Notes under the pieces: model-generated
Databases searched by the model: none
Told to the model about the DNA's origin: nothing
The model's input: the letters and a program-made list of their open reading frames with translations, nothing else
In this document: positions 46,730 through 56,626 of the stretch, piece by piece
Layout of the letters: every line of letters starts with the position of its first letter
Numbering within the stretch: position 1 is the first letter of the stretch
NCBI RefSeq assembly: GCF_004827385.1
Contig: NZ_SRXN01000010.1
Coordinates: 1 to 64,000, forward strand
Length of the DNA stretch: 64,000 nt
Direction of reading: 5' to 3'
From: Ensifer sp. MPMI2T
GTDB lineage: Bacteria; Pseudomonadota; Alphaproteobacteria; Rhizobiales; Rhizobiaceae
Made by a program: the position numbers and the translations under genes

Positions 46730-47190
46730 GCGACAACCCCCACGGTTTGAAAGTTTAGTTAATTTTCCCTGCTGATCGACGTAATTGAGGCGAAAAATGG
46801 CAAAACCGTGCTTCAACCGTTAACTGTCTATTAGGTATTGTTGAAAAGGAGGAAAAATTTAAAATGGAAGATTGTTTGAATTATTTTAGATCGCGGTATG
46901 AAGTTCCTTGGAATCAGGGGTTAGACGTCGGGCGGGGCGCAGAGCCGAGTGCAGGCTCTCCGTATCCGAAAAAAATCATTTAAAATTTCGATTCGCATGA
47001 ATTTTCATGAATCCCGTTCGTGAAAATTCCCTAACTAGCGCTTAGGTTGTGCAGTTTGGCGAAGTATAGGCCAAATATGGGCGAGCGTTAGGCAGTCAAA
47101 CGAAAGTCGTGCTCATCGTTACTATCGGATGATCTGAAGACATGCTTTCATCCGATCGGAGGTATTCTGCATATACGATTTGTGGTGAGT
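46730..47190. other. 461-bp intergenic region, AT-rich
   Basis: This is the longest stretch without a recognised gene. It is clearly more AT-rich than its surroundings and should hold the promoter of the RlpA-like gene. The only coding signal is the 39-codon frame at 46864-46983. No tRNA-like cloverleaf, terminator or repeat of the families described elsewhere in the window was seen. Confidence 0.6.
46864..46983 (+). CDS. possible 39-aa small protein
   Basis: An ATG at 46864 opens 39 codons to TAA at 46981. It has an unusually good ribosome site, AAAGGAGG at 46845-46852, 11 nt upstream. The peptide starts MEDCLNYFRSRYEVPWNQG and ends PYPKKII, with no signal peptide, membrane segment or known family. 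It is divergent from the RlpA-like gene. It may be real or a chance frame in an AT-rich spacer. Confidence 0.35.
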   Translation: MEDCLNYFRSRYEVPWNQGLDVGRGAEPSAGSPYPKKII

Positions 47191-48066
47191 CTACTTCCCG
47201 CGCCAAGTGCCAGTTTCCCACAACTGTGCAAGCGACACGCGATAGTTCGGGAAGGAGAATTGGAAGCCGGCCTCGCGAAGGCGAGCGTTCGAAACGCGCT
47301 TGTTCTCGCCGTAGAAGGACCGCGCCATCGGCGACAGTTCGGCGGTCTCGAACGGAGTTTCCGGTGGCGGCTCGACGCCCATAAGCCGGGCGGCTTCCGC
47401 TACCACATCCTGCGGCGCGGCCGGTTCATCGTCGGTGACGTTGAACACTCCACCCATGCCGCGGTTGGCGAGGAAGGCGGTAGCCGATCCGATGTCTTCG
47501 ACGCGAATGCGGTTGAAGACCTGGTTGGGTTTCACCAGCCGGCGTGCCGTACCCTCGGCGAGGTTGCGAAACGCATTGCGGCCCGGGCCGTAAATGCCGG
47601 CAAGGCGCAGGATCGCGACGGGAATGCCGCGCTGAGCGCCATAGTGAAGCCAGGCATTCTCAGCCTCGACCCGTTCGACCGAACGCTGCGAAACGGGCTT
47701 GCAGGGCGTATCCTCAGTCACCCAAGCGCCCTTGTGGTCGCCATAGACGCCGACGGTGGAAAGATAGCCGATCCAGCGAAGGTTCGGCAAAAGCTCGGGC
47801 AACGGCACGACACCGGCCCGAAACAACGGGTCGCCGTCCTGACCCGGGGCAATCGACTGCACGAGATGGGTTGCCTGGTGCATCGCGTCCACGAGTTCGG
47901 CGGATATCGCCGCTCCATCGTAGAGGAGGGGACGAATCTCGGCGCGCGCGAGCTCGGCGAGCCTTTCGGGTGAACGGGTGGTGCCGGTCACGGACTGGGC
48001 AGCAGGCGCCAGCGCTTTCGCGATCGCCGTGCCGGAATAGCCGGCGCCAAGAATCAGGACATGCAT
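47191..48066 (-). CDS. NAD-dependent epimerase/SDR family protein (YeeZ-like)
   Basis: A 291-aa extended or atypical SDR. The Rossmann motif is [19 protein letters not shown]. The active region has [15 protein letters not shown] (Tyr) and [14 protein letters not shown]. It resembles the YeeZ group of unknown substrate. Its start codon lies inside the end of queG (13-bp overlap), so it is the last gene of the GST-queG-SDR unit. Confidence 0.85.
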   Translation of the reverse strand: MHVLILGAGYSGTAIAKALAPAAQSVTGTTRSPERLAELARAEIRPLLYDGAAISAELVDAMHQATHLVQSIAPGQDGDPLFRAGVVPLPELLPNLRWIGYLSTVGVYGDHKGAWVTEDTPCKPVSQRSVERVEAENAWLHYGAQRGIPVAILRLAGIYGPGRNAFRNLAEGTARRLVKPNQVFNRIRVEDIGSATAFLANRGMGGVFNVTDDEPAAPQDVVAEAARLMGVEPPPETPFETAELSPMARSFYGENKRVSNARLREAGFQFSFPNYRVSLAQLWETGTWRGK

Positions 48067-49226
48067 CGGTCTACTCCTGCCATTTCCCACTCCGAAAGAA
48101 CGTCGTTGTCGGTTTCCGGACCGCATTGGCCGGCGAAGGCGACAAGTTCGTCGCGTTGCAATAGCCGCGAGAGCGCCCAGATGGCCATGCCCCTTACCGT
48201 CGGGGAGGCGTCGCGCGCCAACGTCTTGCAATGCGGTATCAGGCCTTTTTCACCGGAATTGCCGGCCGCGATCAAGGTGTTTCTGACGAAACGGTCGCGG
48301 CCGATGCGTTTGACCGGAGAACCGGAGAAGAAGGCGCGAAACGCTGCATCGTCCAAGGTCAGGAGGAAATTCAGCTCCGGCTCCTTCAAGTCGTCGCGCG
48401 CTTTGAGCTTCATTTCAGAGGCCGAACGCGCGAACTTGTTCCACGGACAGGCCGCAAGACAGTCGTCGCAGCCATAGATCCGGTTGCCGATCAGAGGACG
48501 GAGCTCGGACTCGATCGGACCCTTGTGTTCGATCGTCAGGTAGGAAATGCAGCGCCGGGCGTCGATCTGGTAGGGCGCCGGAAAGGCGCCGGTCGGGCAG
48601 GCATCGAGACAAGCGCGGCAGGAGCCGCAATGGTCGCGTTCGGGCTCGTCGAGATCGAGATCGGCGGTCGTGAAAAGACTACCGAGAAACAGCCATGAAC
48701 CGAATTCGCGGCTGACGAGATTGGTGTGCTTGCCCTGCCACCCGATACCGGCCTTCTCGGCGAGCGGCTTTTCCATGACCGGGGCCGTGTCCACGAAGAC
48801 TTTCACGTCCTCACCGGCGCGGGCAGCAAAGCGCGTCGCGATCTCCTTGAGCCGTCCCTTGACGACATCGTGATAATCGCGGTTCTGCGCGTAGACGGAA
48901 ATCGCCCCGCGGTCCCGCCTGCTGAGGATTGCGCGCGGATCGTCCTCGGGGCCGTAGTTCATGCCGAACATGACGATCGAGCGGACGTCGCCCCACAGCA
49001 CACGCGGATCGGACCGACGGTCTGCCGTTTCGGCAAGCCATTCCATCGTGCCGTGAGCGCCTTCGGCCAGAAACTGTCTCAGCCGCGCCGGCGCCTCAGG
49101 AATGGCGTCCGGTCGCGTGATGCGACAGATATCGAAGCCCTTGTCCGCCGCCTCGCTCTTCAAGAACGCGGTGAGTGCGCTGCGCTTCCTGCCCTGGTTC
49201 TCCGCTCTTACGGCGTGGCCAGGCAT
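48054..49226 (-). CDS. queG: epoxyqueuosine reductase
   Basis: A 390-aa cobalamin-dependent iron-sulfur enzyme that reduces epoxyqueuosine to queuosine in tRNA. The catalytic Asp is in [18 protein letters not shown] (about 146). Two [4Fe-4S] clusters are bound by [17 protein letters not shown] (Cys about 200, 203, 206, 210) and [15 protein letters not shown]-like C-terminal tail follows. ATG 49226 gives the usual length. It starts 10 bp after the GST stop. Confidence 0.94.
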   Translation of the reverse strand: MPGHAVRAENQGRKRSALTAFLKSEAADKGFDICRITRPDAIPEAPARLRQFLAEGAHGTMEWLAETADRRSDPRVLWGDVRSIVMFGMNYGPEDDPRAILSRRDRGAISVYAQNRDYHDVVKGRLKEIATRFAARAGEDVKVFVDTAPVMEKPLAEKAGIGWQGKHTNLVSREFGSWLFLGSLFTTADLDLDEPERDHCGSCRACLDACPTGAFPAPYQIDARRCISYLTIEHKGPIESELRPLIGNRIYGCDDCLAACPWNKFARSASEMKLKARDDLKEPELNFLLTLDDAAFRAFFSGSPVKRIGRDRFVRNTLIAAGNSGEKGLIPHCKTLARDASPTVRGMAIWALSRLLQRDELVAFAGQCGPETDNDVLSEWEMAGVDRCMS

Positions 49227-49236
49227 TGCCTTGTCC

Positions 49237-49929
49237 TCAAAAATCGAGGTCCGCATAGTGCGAGACCGGTGTGACGCCGCGCACGCGCTCGCCGAGCAGC
49301 GGCCGGAAGGACGGGCGGGATTTCAATCGCTGGTACCACTCCTTGGCCGTCGGTGCCTCGGACCAGTCGATCTCGCCGAGGTAATCGAGTACGGAGATCG
49401 CGGCCGCTGCGGCGAGGTCGGCATAGGAGATGCGGTCGCCTGCAAGCCACGGGCGCGAGCCGGCGAGCCAGGAGAGATATTTCATATGCTGACGGATATT
49501 GGCGCGCGACGTGCGCAGGATTTTCGAATCCGGTGCGCCACCGCCCTGATCCGGCGTCATCTGCAGCTTGAAGATGCGTTCGCGCACCAGCGGGCGCGTC
49601 ACATCGGCCTCCATCTTCTGCAGGAACCATTCGGTGAGCCGGCGAATCTCCGCTCGCTGGAACGGGTCCTCGGCGAGCAGCCGGCGGTCGCGCTTCATGA
49701 TGCCGCTGGTTTCGTCGAGATATTCCGAAATGATCGTCGCGCCGCAAAGCGCGCGCATGCTGTCGTCGACATAGACCGGCAGCGTGCCCGCCGGATTGAG
49801 GGCCAGAAAGTCCCGCCGGTTTTCCCAGGGCTGCTCCTCGCTCAGCTCGGTCTGGTAGCCGTATTCCGAAAGGATCAGGCGTACGAACCGGGAGGCGGAG
49901 GACATGGGGTGATGATAGAGTGTCGGCAT
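49237..49929 (-). CDS. glutathione S-transferase family protein
   Basis: A 230-aa GST. The N-terminal thioredoxin-like domain starts [25 protein letters not shown], with Ser in the active-site region, followed by [13 protein letters not shown] and [10 protein letters not shown]. The helical domain has [24 protein letters not shown]. It is the first gene of the unit with queG and the YeeZ-like SDR; the functional reason for this grouping is unclear. Confidence 0.87.
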   Translation of the reverse strand: MPTLYHHPMSSASRFVRLILSEYGYQTELSEEQPWENRRDFLALNPAGTLPVYVDDSMRALCGATIISEYLDETSGIMKRDRRLLAEDPFQRAEIRRLTEWFLQKMEADVTRPLVRERIFKLQMTPDQGGGAPDSKILRTSRANIRQHMKYLSWLAGSRPWLAGDRISYADLAAAAAISVLDYLGEIDWSEAPTAKEWYQRLKSRPSFRPLLGERVRGVTPVSHYADLDF

Positions 49930-49965
49930 CGAGGATCGGCTTCGTGGATCTGTTTTGCGGGAGTG

Positions 49966-50013
49966 CTGCATGTTCTTTTCCTTAAATCGGCTACGATTTA
50001 GGGAAACATGCAG
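49966..50013. repeat. CTGCATG palindromic hairpin
   Basis: CTGCATGTTC...TCCTTAAATCG mirrored by CGATTTAGGGA...ACATGCAG. It is module 1 of the 13662-13765 repeat and lies just upstream of the GST gene, on the promoter side between two divergent genes. Confidence 0.7.
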
Positions 50014-50136
50014 TAGCGTCGCGGCACATGTGTCTGGCCACGGCTTGTTACTACGAGCTATAGGTAGTTCAGGTGGCAAACACAAGCGAATCGACCTTCT
50101 CCTCCCAAATCCCAATATGTCAGGAACATCTTATTT

Positions 50137-50943
50137 ATGGCGGATCAATCGATCATCAGCGCGCTCGTCCTCGGGCTTGTCGAGGGACTGACCGAGTTCA
50201 TCCCCGTGTCGTCGACGGCGCATGTTCTCCTGGCCGGCCACTTCCTTGGCTTCAGGTCACCCGGAAATACCTTCGCCGTTCTCATACAACTCGGTGCGAT
50301 TCTTGCGATCCTGCTGGTCTATTCCCACCGGCTGCTCAAGATCGCGCTGGCCTTGCCGTCGAGCGCCCTCGCACGTCGCTTCGTGCTTTCGGTGCTCATC
50401 GCCTTTTTTCCCGCGGCCGTCATCGGCGCCGCAGCCCATGGCTTCATCAAGTCCGTGCTTTTTGAAACACCGATGCTGATCTGCGTCGTGCTGATCGTCG
50501 GCGGTCTCATCCTCTACGCGATCGACCGTCTGCCGCTGAAGCCGCGCTACACCGATGTGATGGATTATCCGCCGTCGCTCGCCTTCAAGATCGGCCTCTT
50601 CCAGTGCCTTGCGATGATTCCGGGCACGTCGCGGTCCGGCGCCACGATTGCCGGTGCTCTGCTGATGGGAACCGACAAGCGTTCTGCGGCGGAATTTTCC
50701 TTCTTTCTTGCCATGCCGACCATGGTGGGTGCCTTCACCATCGATCTCTACAAGAACCGCGATGCACTGTCCATCGACGATATGACGCTGATTGCGGTCG
50801 GCTTCATCGCCGCCTTTGTGGCCGGGGTGTTTGTCGTGCGTTCGCTGCTCGATTTCGTCTCGCACCGCGGCTTTACGCCCTTCGCGGTTTGGCGGATCAT
50901 CATCGGGGCGGCGGGCCTGGTTGGCCTGTGGCTTCTTGGATAG
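50137..50943 (+). CDS. uppP: undecaprenyl-diphosphatase (UppP/BacA)
   Basis: A 268-aa inner-membrane enzyme that dephosphorylates undecaprenyl diphosphate to recycle the cell-wall lipid carrier; it also gives bacitracin resistance. The two catalytic signatures are [19 protein letters not shown] (about 14-32) and [11 protein letters not shown] (about 162-172). About eight membrane helices are predicted. Length is normal. Confidence 0.95.
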   Translation: MADQSIISALVLGLVEGLTEFIPVSSTAHVLLAGHFLGFRSPGNTFAVLIQLGAILAILLVYSHRLLKIALALPSSALARRFVLSVLIAFFPAAVIGAAAHGFIKSVLFETPMLICVVLIVGGLILYAIDRLPLKPRYTDVMDYPPSLAFKIGLFQCLAMIPGTSRSGATIAGALLMGTDKRSAAEFSFFLAMPTMVGAFTIDLYKNRDALSIDDMTLIAVGFIAAFVAGVFVVRSLLDFVSHRGFTPFAVWRIIIGAAGLVGLWLLG

Positions 50944-50944
50944 A

Positions 50945-51049
50945 CTACAGCGCCGCGCGTCCAATCGGACGCGCAAAAGGTCGCTGTAGCACTTTGAATT
51001 GCTGCATGATTTTGTCCTTAAATCGATTCCGATTTAAGGAATCATGCAG
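50945..51049. repeat. two-module palindromic repeat
   Basis: CTACAGCGCCGCGCGTCC...GGACGCGC...TCGCTGTAG (50945-50989) followed by CTGCATGAT...CCTTAAATCG mirrored by CGATTTAAGG...ATCATGCAG (51002-51049). These are the modules of 13662-13765 in reverse order. It may double as a transcription stop for uppP. Confidence 0.75.
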
Positions 51050-51050
51050 T

Positions 51051-51088
51051 AAAAAGCCGCATGCGCCCCTTTCGAAACGCATGCGGCT
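51051..51088 (-). terminator. intrinsic terminator for the 53-aa peptide gene
   Basis: AGCCGCATGCG (51055-51065) pairs perfectly with CGCATGCGGCT (51078-51088). On the minus strand the stem is followed by TTTTT (complement of 51051-51055). It lies 88 bp past the stop of the small gene at 51176, the only leftward gene that it can serve. Confidence 0.8.
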
Positions 51089-51175
51089 CCCTGGCCCCCG
51101 CCAAAACTGAAATATCACCGCCGCAGTGCCGTCCGTCTCTGAGGGACCGCTACGCCTTATGCGACAGGTGCCCGC

Positions 51176-51337
51176 TTACTCGCCGGAAAACTCGATCGAC
51201 GCCGTCGTGCAGGGGTCGACGCCATAGGCGGGCGCGCATCCCTTGCTGCTGCTTGCCACGGTGCTCGGAGCCATGAATGAGCCAGCCAGAATGATCAGTG
51301 CCGCAGACGCAAAAAAGATTGCGATCGACTTGCCCAT
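51176..51337 (-). CDS. small secreted protein, 53 aa
   Basis: A 53-aa frame starting ATG at 51337, with AAAGG 11 nt upstream. Residues 5-28 form a signal peptide or membrane segment (IAIFFASAALIILAGSF), and the short remainder has two Cys (in KGCAPAYG and DPCTTAS) that could pair in the periplasm. It has its own downstream intrinsic terminator at 51051-51088. No family is recognised. The combination of ribosome site, signal peptide, cysteine pair and terminator makes a real gene likely. Confidence 0.62.
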   Translation of the reverse strand: MGKSIAIFFASAALIILAGSFMAPSTVASSSKGCAPAYGVDPCTTASIEFSGE

Positions 51338-51533
51338 GGGACGTTATGCCTTTCGAGTGTGATGTTGGCACCGACTGCGCTCGCCGAGCGATGTGGCGCG
51401 AGGGGGTGTTTATTCGCTGGACATGTCATGATCAATATCAGGACATGCTGAATCTGCGGTAAACGCTATTGGCGTTCTGCCACTGCGGCAGAACTGCAAC
51501 GGTGTTGCGCTACTGCAACAAGCAAAAACCGCC

Positions 51534-51558
51534 GGAAGAGCCGGCGGTTACAGCGCGA
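51534..51558 (-). terminator. intrinsic terminator
   Basis: On the minus strand ACCGCCGG and CCGGCGGT form an 8-bp stem with a 5-nt loop followed by TTTTT. It lies 21 bp after the stop of the NDUFA9-like gene at 51579. Confidence 0.88.
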
Positions 51559-51578
51559 AGACCCAACGGGATGAGACG

Positions 51579-52559
51579 TCAGGCCGCCCGTCCGCCGCGC
51601 TGATACTGCCCATGCGGGCGATAGCGCACCAGATAGCTCGGCAGGATCGATTCGAGCATCGTCGCTTCGATGCCGATTCCGGCTAGCGTCCGCCCCTCGG
51701 TTTCGGCTCGCGCGGAGACAACATTGTCGGATTTGAGCAACACTACCTGATCCGCCGTGAGCGGTGGCGTGATGAACGGTACCAGCGAAGCGACCCTGCC
51801 CATCAACGAAGCGATGCCGAAGGGCAGCGATACGAGATGGCGCTTGCGGTCTATCGTCTTCAGCATGAGCTCGAGACATTCGCGGAACGACAGGACCTGC
51901 GGTCCCCCGAGTTCGTAGATCTTGCCTTTCTCGATCTTGCCGTCGACGGCGCGGGCGACCGCTTCGGCAACGTCGGTCACATAGACCGGCTGAAACTTCG
52001 TGCGACCGCCGCCGATCAGCGGCAGGAACGGCGAAAACCGGGCCATTTCGGCGAACTTGTTGAAGAAGCCGTCCTCGGGGCCGAAGATGATCGACGGCCG
52101 CAGGATGATCGCTTCGGGAAGCGTTTCAAGGATCGCAGTCTCGGCGCGACCCTTGGTGCGGGCGTAGCTCGACTCGGACTTGGCGTCGGCACCGATCGCC
52201 GAAATGTGGGTCAGTGTCGCGCCGGCGGCCCGTGCCGCTTCGGCGACCGCCCGGGCTCCGAAATCCTGAACCGCGTCGAATGTGTTGCGGCCGCTCTGGA
52301 ACAGGATGCCGACGCAGTTGATCACATGGTCGGCACCTTCGACGGCACGGTCGATCGATTTGCGATAGCGCAGATTGGCCTGAACGAAGGAAATCTGGCC
52401 GACATTCCCGAGTGGCTGGAGATGACCGGCGAGGTCAGGCCGACGGACTGCGACACGAATGCGATAGCCGCGCTTGGCGAGCGCGCGCACCACATGACGG
52501 CCGACAAATCCGGACCCGCCGAAAATCGTCACCAGCGGCGGAAGGTTGGACAAGGTCAT
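51579..52559 (-). CDS. complex I NDUFA9 subunit family protein (atypical SDR)
   Basis: A 326-aa NAD(P)-binding protein of the NDUFA9-like atypical SDR group common in alphaproteobacteria. The cofactor site is VTIFGGSGFVGRHVVRAL; other conserved pieces are LTHISAIGADAKSESSYARTKGRAE and LRPSIIFGPEDGFFNKFA. In mitochondria the homologue is an accessory complex I subunit. In bacteria its role is less clear. A terminator follows directly. Confidence 0.87.
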   Translation of the reverse strand: MTLSNLPPLVTIFGGSGFVGRHVVRALAKRGYRIRVAVRRPDLAGHLQPLGNVGQISFVQANLRYRKSIDRAVEGADHVINCVGILFQSGRNTFDAVQDFGARAVAEAARAAGATLTHISAIGADAKSESSYARTKGRAETAILETLPEAIILRPSIIFGPEDGFFNKFAEMARFSPFLPLIGGGRTKFQPVYVTDVAEAVARAVDGKIEKGKIYELGGPQVLSFRECLELMLKTIDRKRHLVSLPFGIASLMGRVASLVPFITPPLTADQVVLLKSDNVVSARAETEGRTLAGIGIEATMLESILPSYLVRYRPHGQYQRGGRAA

Positions 52560-52678
52560 GGGAAACGCACTCCTGATATCATTGGGAAGAATTGCTTGCT
52601 ACATAGCCCAAGCGGCGGGCGAGGTGAAGGCCAATCCACATGGCCGCACAAGCACTTTCGTGACGCCTTCTGCGGGCT

Positions 52679-52966
52679 TCAGACGCCTTCCACCACCACC
52701 ATCTCGGCGTCGGCAACTTCCTGGCGGATGGCCGCGGCAACCTGGTATTCAGGCGAGTTGTAACAGTCGACGGCGGCCTCGAGCGATGGGAACTCGATGA
52801 CGACGTTGCGGGCGCGAACGGCGCCTTCCAGGCGGTGGAAATTGCCGCCGCGGGCAAGGAATTTGGCGCCGTATTTCTCGAAGGCCGGCTTTGCCGCCGC
52901 GACATAGTCCTTGTAGCGCTCAGGGTCCCGTATATCGACCCGAGCGATCCAGTATCCCTTGGCCAT
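52679..52966 (-). CDS. DUF1330 family protein
   Basis: A 95-aa single-domain ferredoxin-like-fold protein. It has the typical MAKGYWIARVDIRDPERYKDY start, PAFEKYGAKFLARGG, and the IEFPSLEAAVDCYNSPEYQ segment. The molecular function is unknown for the family. It stands alone, leftward, ahead of the NDUFA9-like gene with a 119-bp gap. Confidence 0.88.
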   Translation of the reverse strand: MAKGYWIARVDIRDPERYKDYVAAAKPAFEKYGAKFLARGGNFHRLEGAVRARNVVIEFPSLEAAVDCYNSPEYQVAAAIRQEVADAEMVVVEGV

Positions 52967-53100
52967 GATAAGCTCCTCGTCTTTCGGTAGAATACACAGA
53001 CGGGATCGTTACTTCCGGCAATTCGCGGTCAACGTCAAGCATAGCTTCTTGGCGATGGGCGGAAGCTTGCAACCGGAAGGCCTTCTGCGGTGCCTGCAGA

Positions 53101-53805
53101 TCAAGCGGAAAACGCGCTCTCCATCTCGGTCAATATCGCGCGGGCGGCCGTCAAAGGCTCTGCAGCCTGGACGATCGGCCGCGCGACGACCAGATGGCTC
53201 GATCCGGCGCGAAGCGCTTCGGCCGGGGTCATCACACGCTTCTGGTCACCCTTGTCGGCGCCGGTCGGTCGGATGCCGGGCGTGACGAGCGCCATGTCCG
53301 TTCCGATGATCTTGCGCACAGCCGCAGCCTCTTCGGCGGAGCAGACAATGCCGCCCATTCCTGCGGAGCGCGCCTGTTCAGCGCGGCGTAGCACCAGCGT
53401 GTGCGGATCGTATTCGTAACCGGCATCGATGACATCCTGCTCGTCCATGGAGGTCAGCACCGTAACGCCGAGCAGGCAGAGGCCGGATCCGCGCGCCGCC
53501 TCCACCGCCGCCTTCATCGCCTTGGGATAGGCATGCAGCGTCAGCATCGACATGCCCATCTTGGCGATGTTCTCGACGCCCTTCGCCACCGTGTTGTCGA
53601 TGTCGAGCAGCTTCATGTCGAGGAAGACTTTCCTGCCGCTCGCGGCAAGGTCGCGCGCGAATTCGAGTCCGCCGGCGAAGGCGAGCTGATAGCCGATCTT
53701 GTAGAAGACGATGCTGTCGCCAAGCGTCGAGACGATCTTTTCCGCCTCGGCAACCGTCGGAAGATCAAGGCCGACGATCAGCCGGTCGCGCGCGCTCATG
53801 GTCAT
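53101..53805 (-). CDS. pyrF: orotidine 5'-phosphate decarboxylase
   Basis: A 234-aa enzyme of the last step of UMP synthesis. The catalytic DxKxxDI array is visible in [16 protein letters not shown] (about 60-75), with the N-terminal [12 protein letters not shown] and the phosphate-binding [17 protein letters not shown]. It starts at ATG 53805, only 7 bp after the histidine phosphatase stop, so it may be the last gene of the pmtA, phosphatase, pyrF unit. Confidence 0.95.
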   Translation of the reverse strand: MTMSARDRLIVGLDLPTVAEAEKIVSTLGDSIVFYKIGYQLAFAGGLEFARDLAASGRKVFLDMKLLDIDNTVAKGVENIAKMGMSMLTLHAYPKAMKAAVEAARGSGLCLLGVTVLTSMDEQDVIDAGYEYDPHTLVLRRAEQARSAGMGGIVCSAEEAAAVRKIIGTDMALVTPGIRPTGADKGDQKRVMTPAEALRAGSSHLVVARPIVQAAEPLTAARAILTEMESAFSA

Positions 53806-53812
53806 GTCGAGA

Positions 53813-54394
53813 TCACCCCTGCCAGAATTCCATTGGCGTCCAGTCGCACGTGACGGCACGATCCGCAAGGCGAAAAGCAAAGAGGTTTCCGCCTCCTGCC
53901 GGCTGGTCCGCGTCGCGCGCGATCGCGGTGTCGGTCATGCGACATTTGAGCAGCGTCCCGACGCCGCCATGGCCGACGAAAGCGATCGGAATCGCCGGGT
54001 CGTGGCGATCGAGAATGTAGGAAACTGCATTCCAGATGCGCGTCTGCGCGTCGATTGCCCGCTCCCACCCTTTGAAGCTTTCGGTCGGGTGGGCGAAAAA
54101 CCAGTCGGCGGCCTCCTCGAACGCATCCGGCGGAAGGTAGCCTGTCGCGGAGCGGTCGTTCTCGCCCATCTCTTCGTCTGTCTCGACCGGGATGCCTGCC
54201 GCCTGCGCCAAAATGGCCGCCGTCTCCACGGCTTTCGTCTCATGACTGGATATGATGCGGCCGAGGGACCGGACCCACGGGTTCGAAGCCGCTGCGCGGG
54301 TTCGGTCCCGGCCGAGCTCGGACAATCCCCATTTCGGCACGGCCATTGCCGGGTCGATCGTGACCTGCGGATGGGTCAGATAGACGCCGAACAC
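53813..54394 (-). CDS. histidine phosphatase family protein with THP in place of RHG
   Basis: A 193-aa member of the phosphoglycerate-mutase-like superfamily, started at the GTG at 54394 (GAGG 7 nt upstream). The N-terminal motif, normally LxRHG, reads VYLTHPQV: the nucleophile His is kept, but the phosphate-binding Arg before it is Thr. The rest is normal: [23 protein letters not shown], and the second His in [11 protein letters not shown]. It could be catalytically weak or have another specificity. It lies between pmtA (8 bp) and pyrF (7 bp). Confidence 0.78.
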   Translation of the reverse strand: MFGVYLTHPQVTIDPAMAVPKWGLSELGRDRTRAAASNPWVRSLGRIISSHETKAVETAAILAQAAGIPVETDEEMGENDRSATGYLPPDAFEEAADWFFAHPTESFKGWERAIDAQTRIWNAVSYILDRHDPAIPIAFVGHGGVGTLLKCRMTDTAIARDADQPAGGGNLFAFRLADRAVTCDWTPMEFWQG

Positions 54395-54402
54395 GCGACG
54401 CC

Positions 54403-55005
54403 TCAATGCGCCTTGCGATAGACCCAGAGCTGAGCCGGCGGAATGTTGCGCACGACGAAGTCGAGATGCTGGATGCTGTAGCGATCGGGCATGGCGACGA
54501 CCGGCGAAAGCGGCCCATAGGAAATCTGCACGACGGGCCGTCCGACAGGAATGCGCGAGAGCAGGTCTTCGATCAGTTCGACGCGGCGGTGCATCGGAAA
54601 GTTCAACAGCGGGACAGCGGACACCACGCTGTCGAACTGCCGGTCCTTCAGCGATCCGAGCGTGTGCTCGAGATCGAACGCGTCGCCGTTGATGAACTGC
54701 ACGCCGGCGAAACGGGCCTTCAGCTGGTTGAAGAAATCGGTTGAATATTCGACGGAGACCAGTTTTTCCGGCGCGATGCCGCGCTCCAGGATCGCCTTGG
54801 TGATCACGCCGGTCCCGGGGCCGAGTTCGAGCACCGGCAGGCTTGAGTGGGGATTGACCACGCTCGCCATCCGTCGCGCCGTGATCGAGGAGGTCGGCAG
54901 GATCGCTCCGACGGCACGGGTGTTGTTCATCCAGCCCTTGAAGAAGCGGATTTCCTCGTCGAACTTCCGGCCGAACCTTTCCTTCACCTTCAAGCGCAAA
55001 CTCAT
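54403..55005 (-). CDS. pmtA: phospholipid N-methyltransferase (PmtA-like)
   Basis: A 200-aa SAM-dependent methyltransferase matching the rhizobial PmtA type that methylates phosphatidylethanolamine to phosphatidylcholine. SAM motif I is VLELGPGTGVITKAIL (about 58-73). The N-terminal KERFGRKFDEEIRFFKGWMNNTRAVGAILPTSS is characteristic, and SAVPLLNFP is motif IV. The ATG at 55005 follows GAGGGGG. It is separated from dnaN by a terminator. Confidence 0.88.
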   Translation of the reverse strand: MSLRLKVKERFGRKFDEEIRFFKGWMNNTRAVGAILPTSSITARRMASVVNPHSSLPVLELGPGTGVITKAILERGIAPEKLVSVEYSTDFFNQLKARFAGVQFINGDAFDLEHTLGSLKDRQFDSVVSAVPLLNFPMHRRVELIEDLLSRIPVGRPVVQISYGPLSPVVAMPDRYSIQHLDFVVRNIPPAQLWVYRKAH

Positions 55006-55177
55006 CGAACCCCCTCGAAAAATCATTCTCATTTCGGTCGTGCGCGGCCCACGCTGCATTCTGATTCGGCGGGTCACGCAAACGCATGGAGCATAATGTG
55101 CCCCCATCTGCGGCAAAAACAAGTCTGCCCGCGTCTAAAAGCGACAGTTTATCAACGATCCGCGACTACAGTTTTCA

Positions 55178-55207
55178 TAAAAAACCCGCCGTCAAGTGTC
55201 GGCGGGT
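55178..55207 (-). terminator. intrinsic terminator after dnaN
   Basis: On the minus strand ACCCGCCG and CGGCGGGT pair around an 8-nt loop and are followed by TTTTTT. It lies 30 bp after the dnaN stop. Confidence 0.88.
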
Positions 55208-55237
55208 AGCCTTTCATGCAGCGGTCGAAGCGAACCC

Positions 55238-56356
55238 TCAGACGCGCATCGGCATCAGGACGTAAAGCGCGTCCTCGGCGGCAAGATCACGCACGAGCGT
55301 CGGCGAACCGGGATCGGCGAGCATGAAGACCGCATCGTTGCCGGTGAGCTGGGCGGTAATATCGAGCAGGTATTTGGCGTTGAAGCCGATTTCCAGAGGA
55401 TCGCTTTCGTAGCCGACCGGCAGTTCTTCCGTAGCGCTGCCTGAATCCGGATTGTTGACCGTCAGCGTCATCTGTCCGTCCGTGAGCGCAAGCTTCACCG
55501 CGCGGCCGCGCTCGGAGGAAATGGTCGAGACGCGATCGACGGCTTGGGCAAAGGACTGGCAGTCGACGCGCAGCTCCTTCTCGTTGTTGGCCGGGATCAC
55601 CCGCTGGTAGTCGGGGAAAGTGCCGTCGATCAGTTTCGAGGTCATGATGATCGAACCGATCGTCAAGCGGATCTTGGCGTCCGAGACTTCGACCGTCACG
55701 ACGATGTCGGGATTGTCGAGCAGCTTCTGTAGCTCGCTGACGGTCTTACGCGGAATGATGATGCCCGGCATGCCTTCGGAACCCGCCGGAGCCTCGACGT
55801 CGGCGCGGGCAAGGCGATGGCCGTCGGTCGCAACGGCGCGCAGCTTCAGCTGGCCCTTGTTCTCGACCGTGTGCATGAAAATGCCGTTGAGGTAGTAGCG
55901 GGTCTCCTCCGTCGAGATCGCGAACTGCGTCCGGTCGATCAGCATCTTCAGGTCCGTCGCCTTCAGCCGGAAGGAATGCGAGAAGCTTCCGGCCGTCAGA
56001 TCCGGGAAATCCGACTGCGGCAGGCACTGCAGCGAAAACTTCGAGCGGCCCGAGGCAACCGTCATCGCCGTGCCTTCGGCATTGGTCGCAAGCAGCACTT
56101 CCGCTCCATCCGGGAGCTTGCGGACAATATCGTAGAGGAGATGCGCCGGAACAGTGGTGGCCCCCGCCTGTTCCACCTGCGCCGGCGTCGCCTCGGTGAT
56201 CTCGAGATCGAGGTCGGTTGCCTTCATTTCCAGGCTCGCTCCGTCGGAGCGCAGCAGCACGTTCGAGAGGATCGGGATCGTGTTTCGCCGTTCGACCACG
56301 CGGTGAACATGGTTCAGCGATTTCAGGAGATTGGACCGCTCGAGAGTAATGCGCAT
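55238..56356 (-). CDS. dnaN: DNA polymerase III beta subunit (sliding clamp)
   Basis: A 372-aa ring-forming processivity clamp with three repeated domains (about 1-125, 130-250, 255-372). It begins MRITLERSNLLKSLNHVHRVVERRNTIPIL and ends with DALYVLMPMRV, the usual clamp C-terminus. Length is normal. No dnaA or recF lies beside it, as is common in the Rhizobiales. Confidence 0.97.
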   Translation of the reverse strand: MRITLERSNLLKSLNHVHRVVERRNTIPILSNVLLRSDGASLEMKATDLDLEITEATPAQVEQAGATTVPAHLLYDIVRKLPDGAEVLLATNAEGTAMTVASGRSKFSLQCLPQSDFPDLTAGSFSHSFRLKATDLKMLIDRTQFAISTEETRYYLNGIFMHTVENKGQLKLRAVATDGHRLARADVEAPAGSEGMPGIIIPRKTVSELQKLLDNPDIVVTVEVSDAKIRLTIGSIIMTSKLIDGTFPDYQRVIPANNEKELRVDCQSFAQAVDRVSTISSERGRAVKLALTDGQMTLTVNNPDSGSATEELPVGYESDPLEIGFNAKYLLDITAQLTGNDAVFMLADPGSPTLVRDLAAEDALYVLMPMRV

Positions 56357-56626
56357 GGGATGCTACCGCTTTCAACCATTGCCCGGCGGGCGAACCCGCC
56401 GCGGCGTCAACTGCGAGTGTCCCGGCCGATCAGCCGGAAGGATGTGGACGGGCAAAATGGCAGAAAGAGAGCCGCAAAAGCAAGGGGTTTCGCCGGGAGT
56501 TTCCCCAATTGCACAAGGGTGCGGCCGCGACCTGTCCTTGCCTCACGCCATCAGCTCGCCCATAAAGGCTGAAACCGGCACGACGGGCATGGTGAGCGGG
56601 AAGATAAGCAATTGGAAAAACACGCA

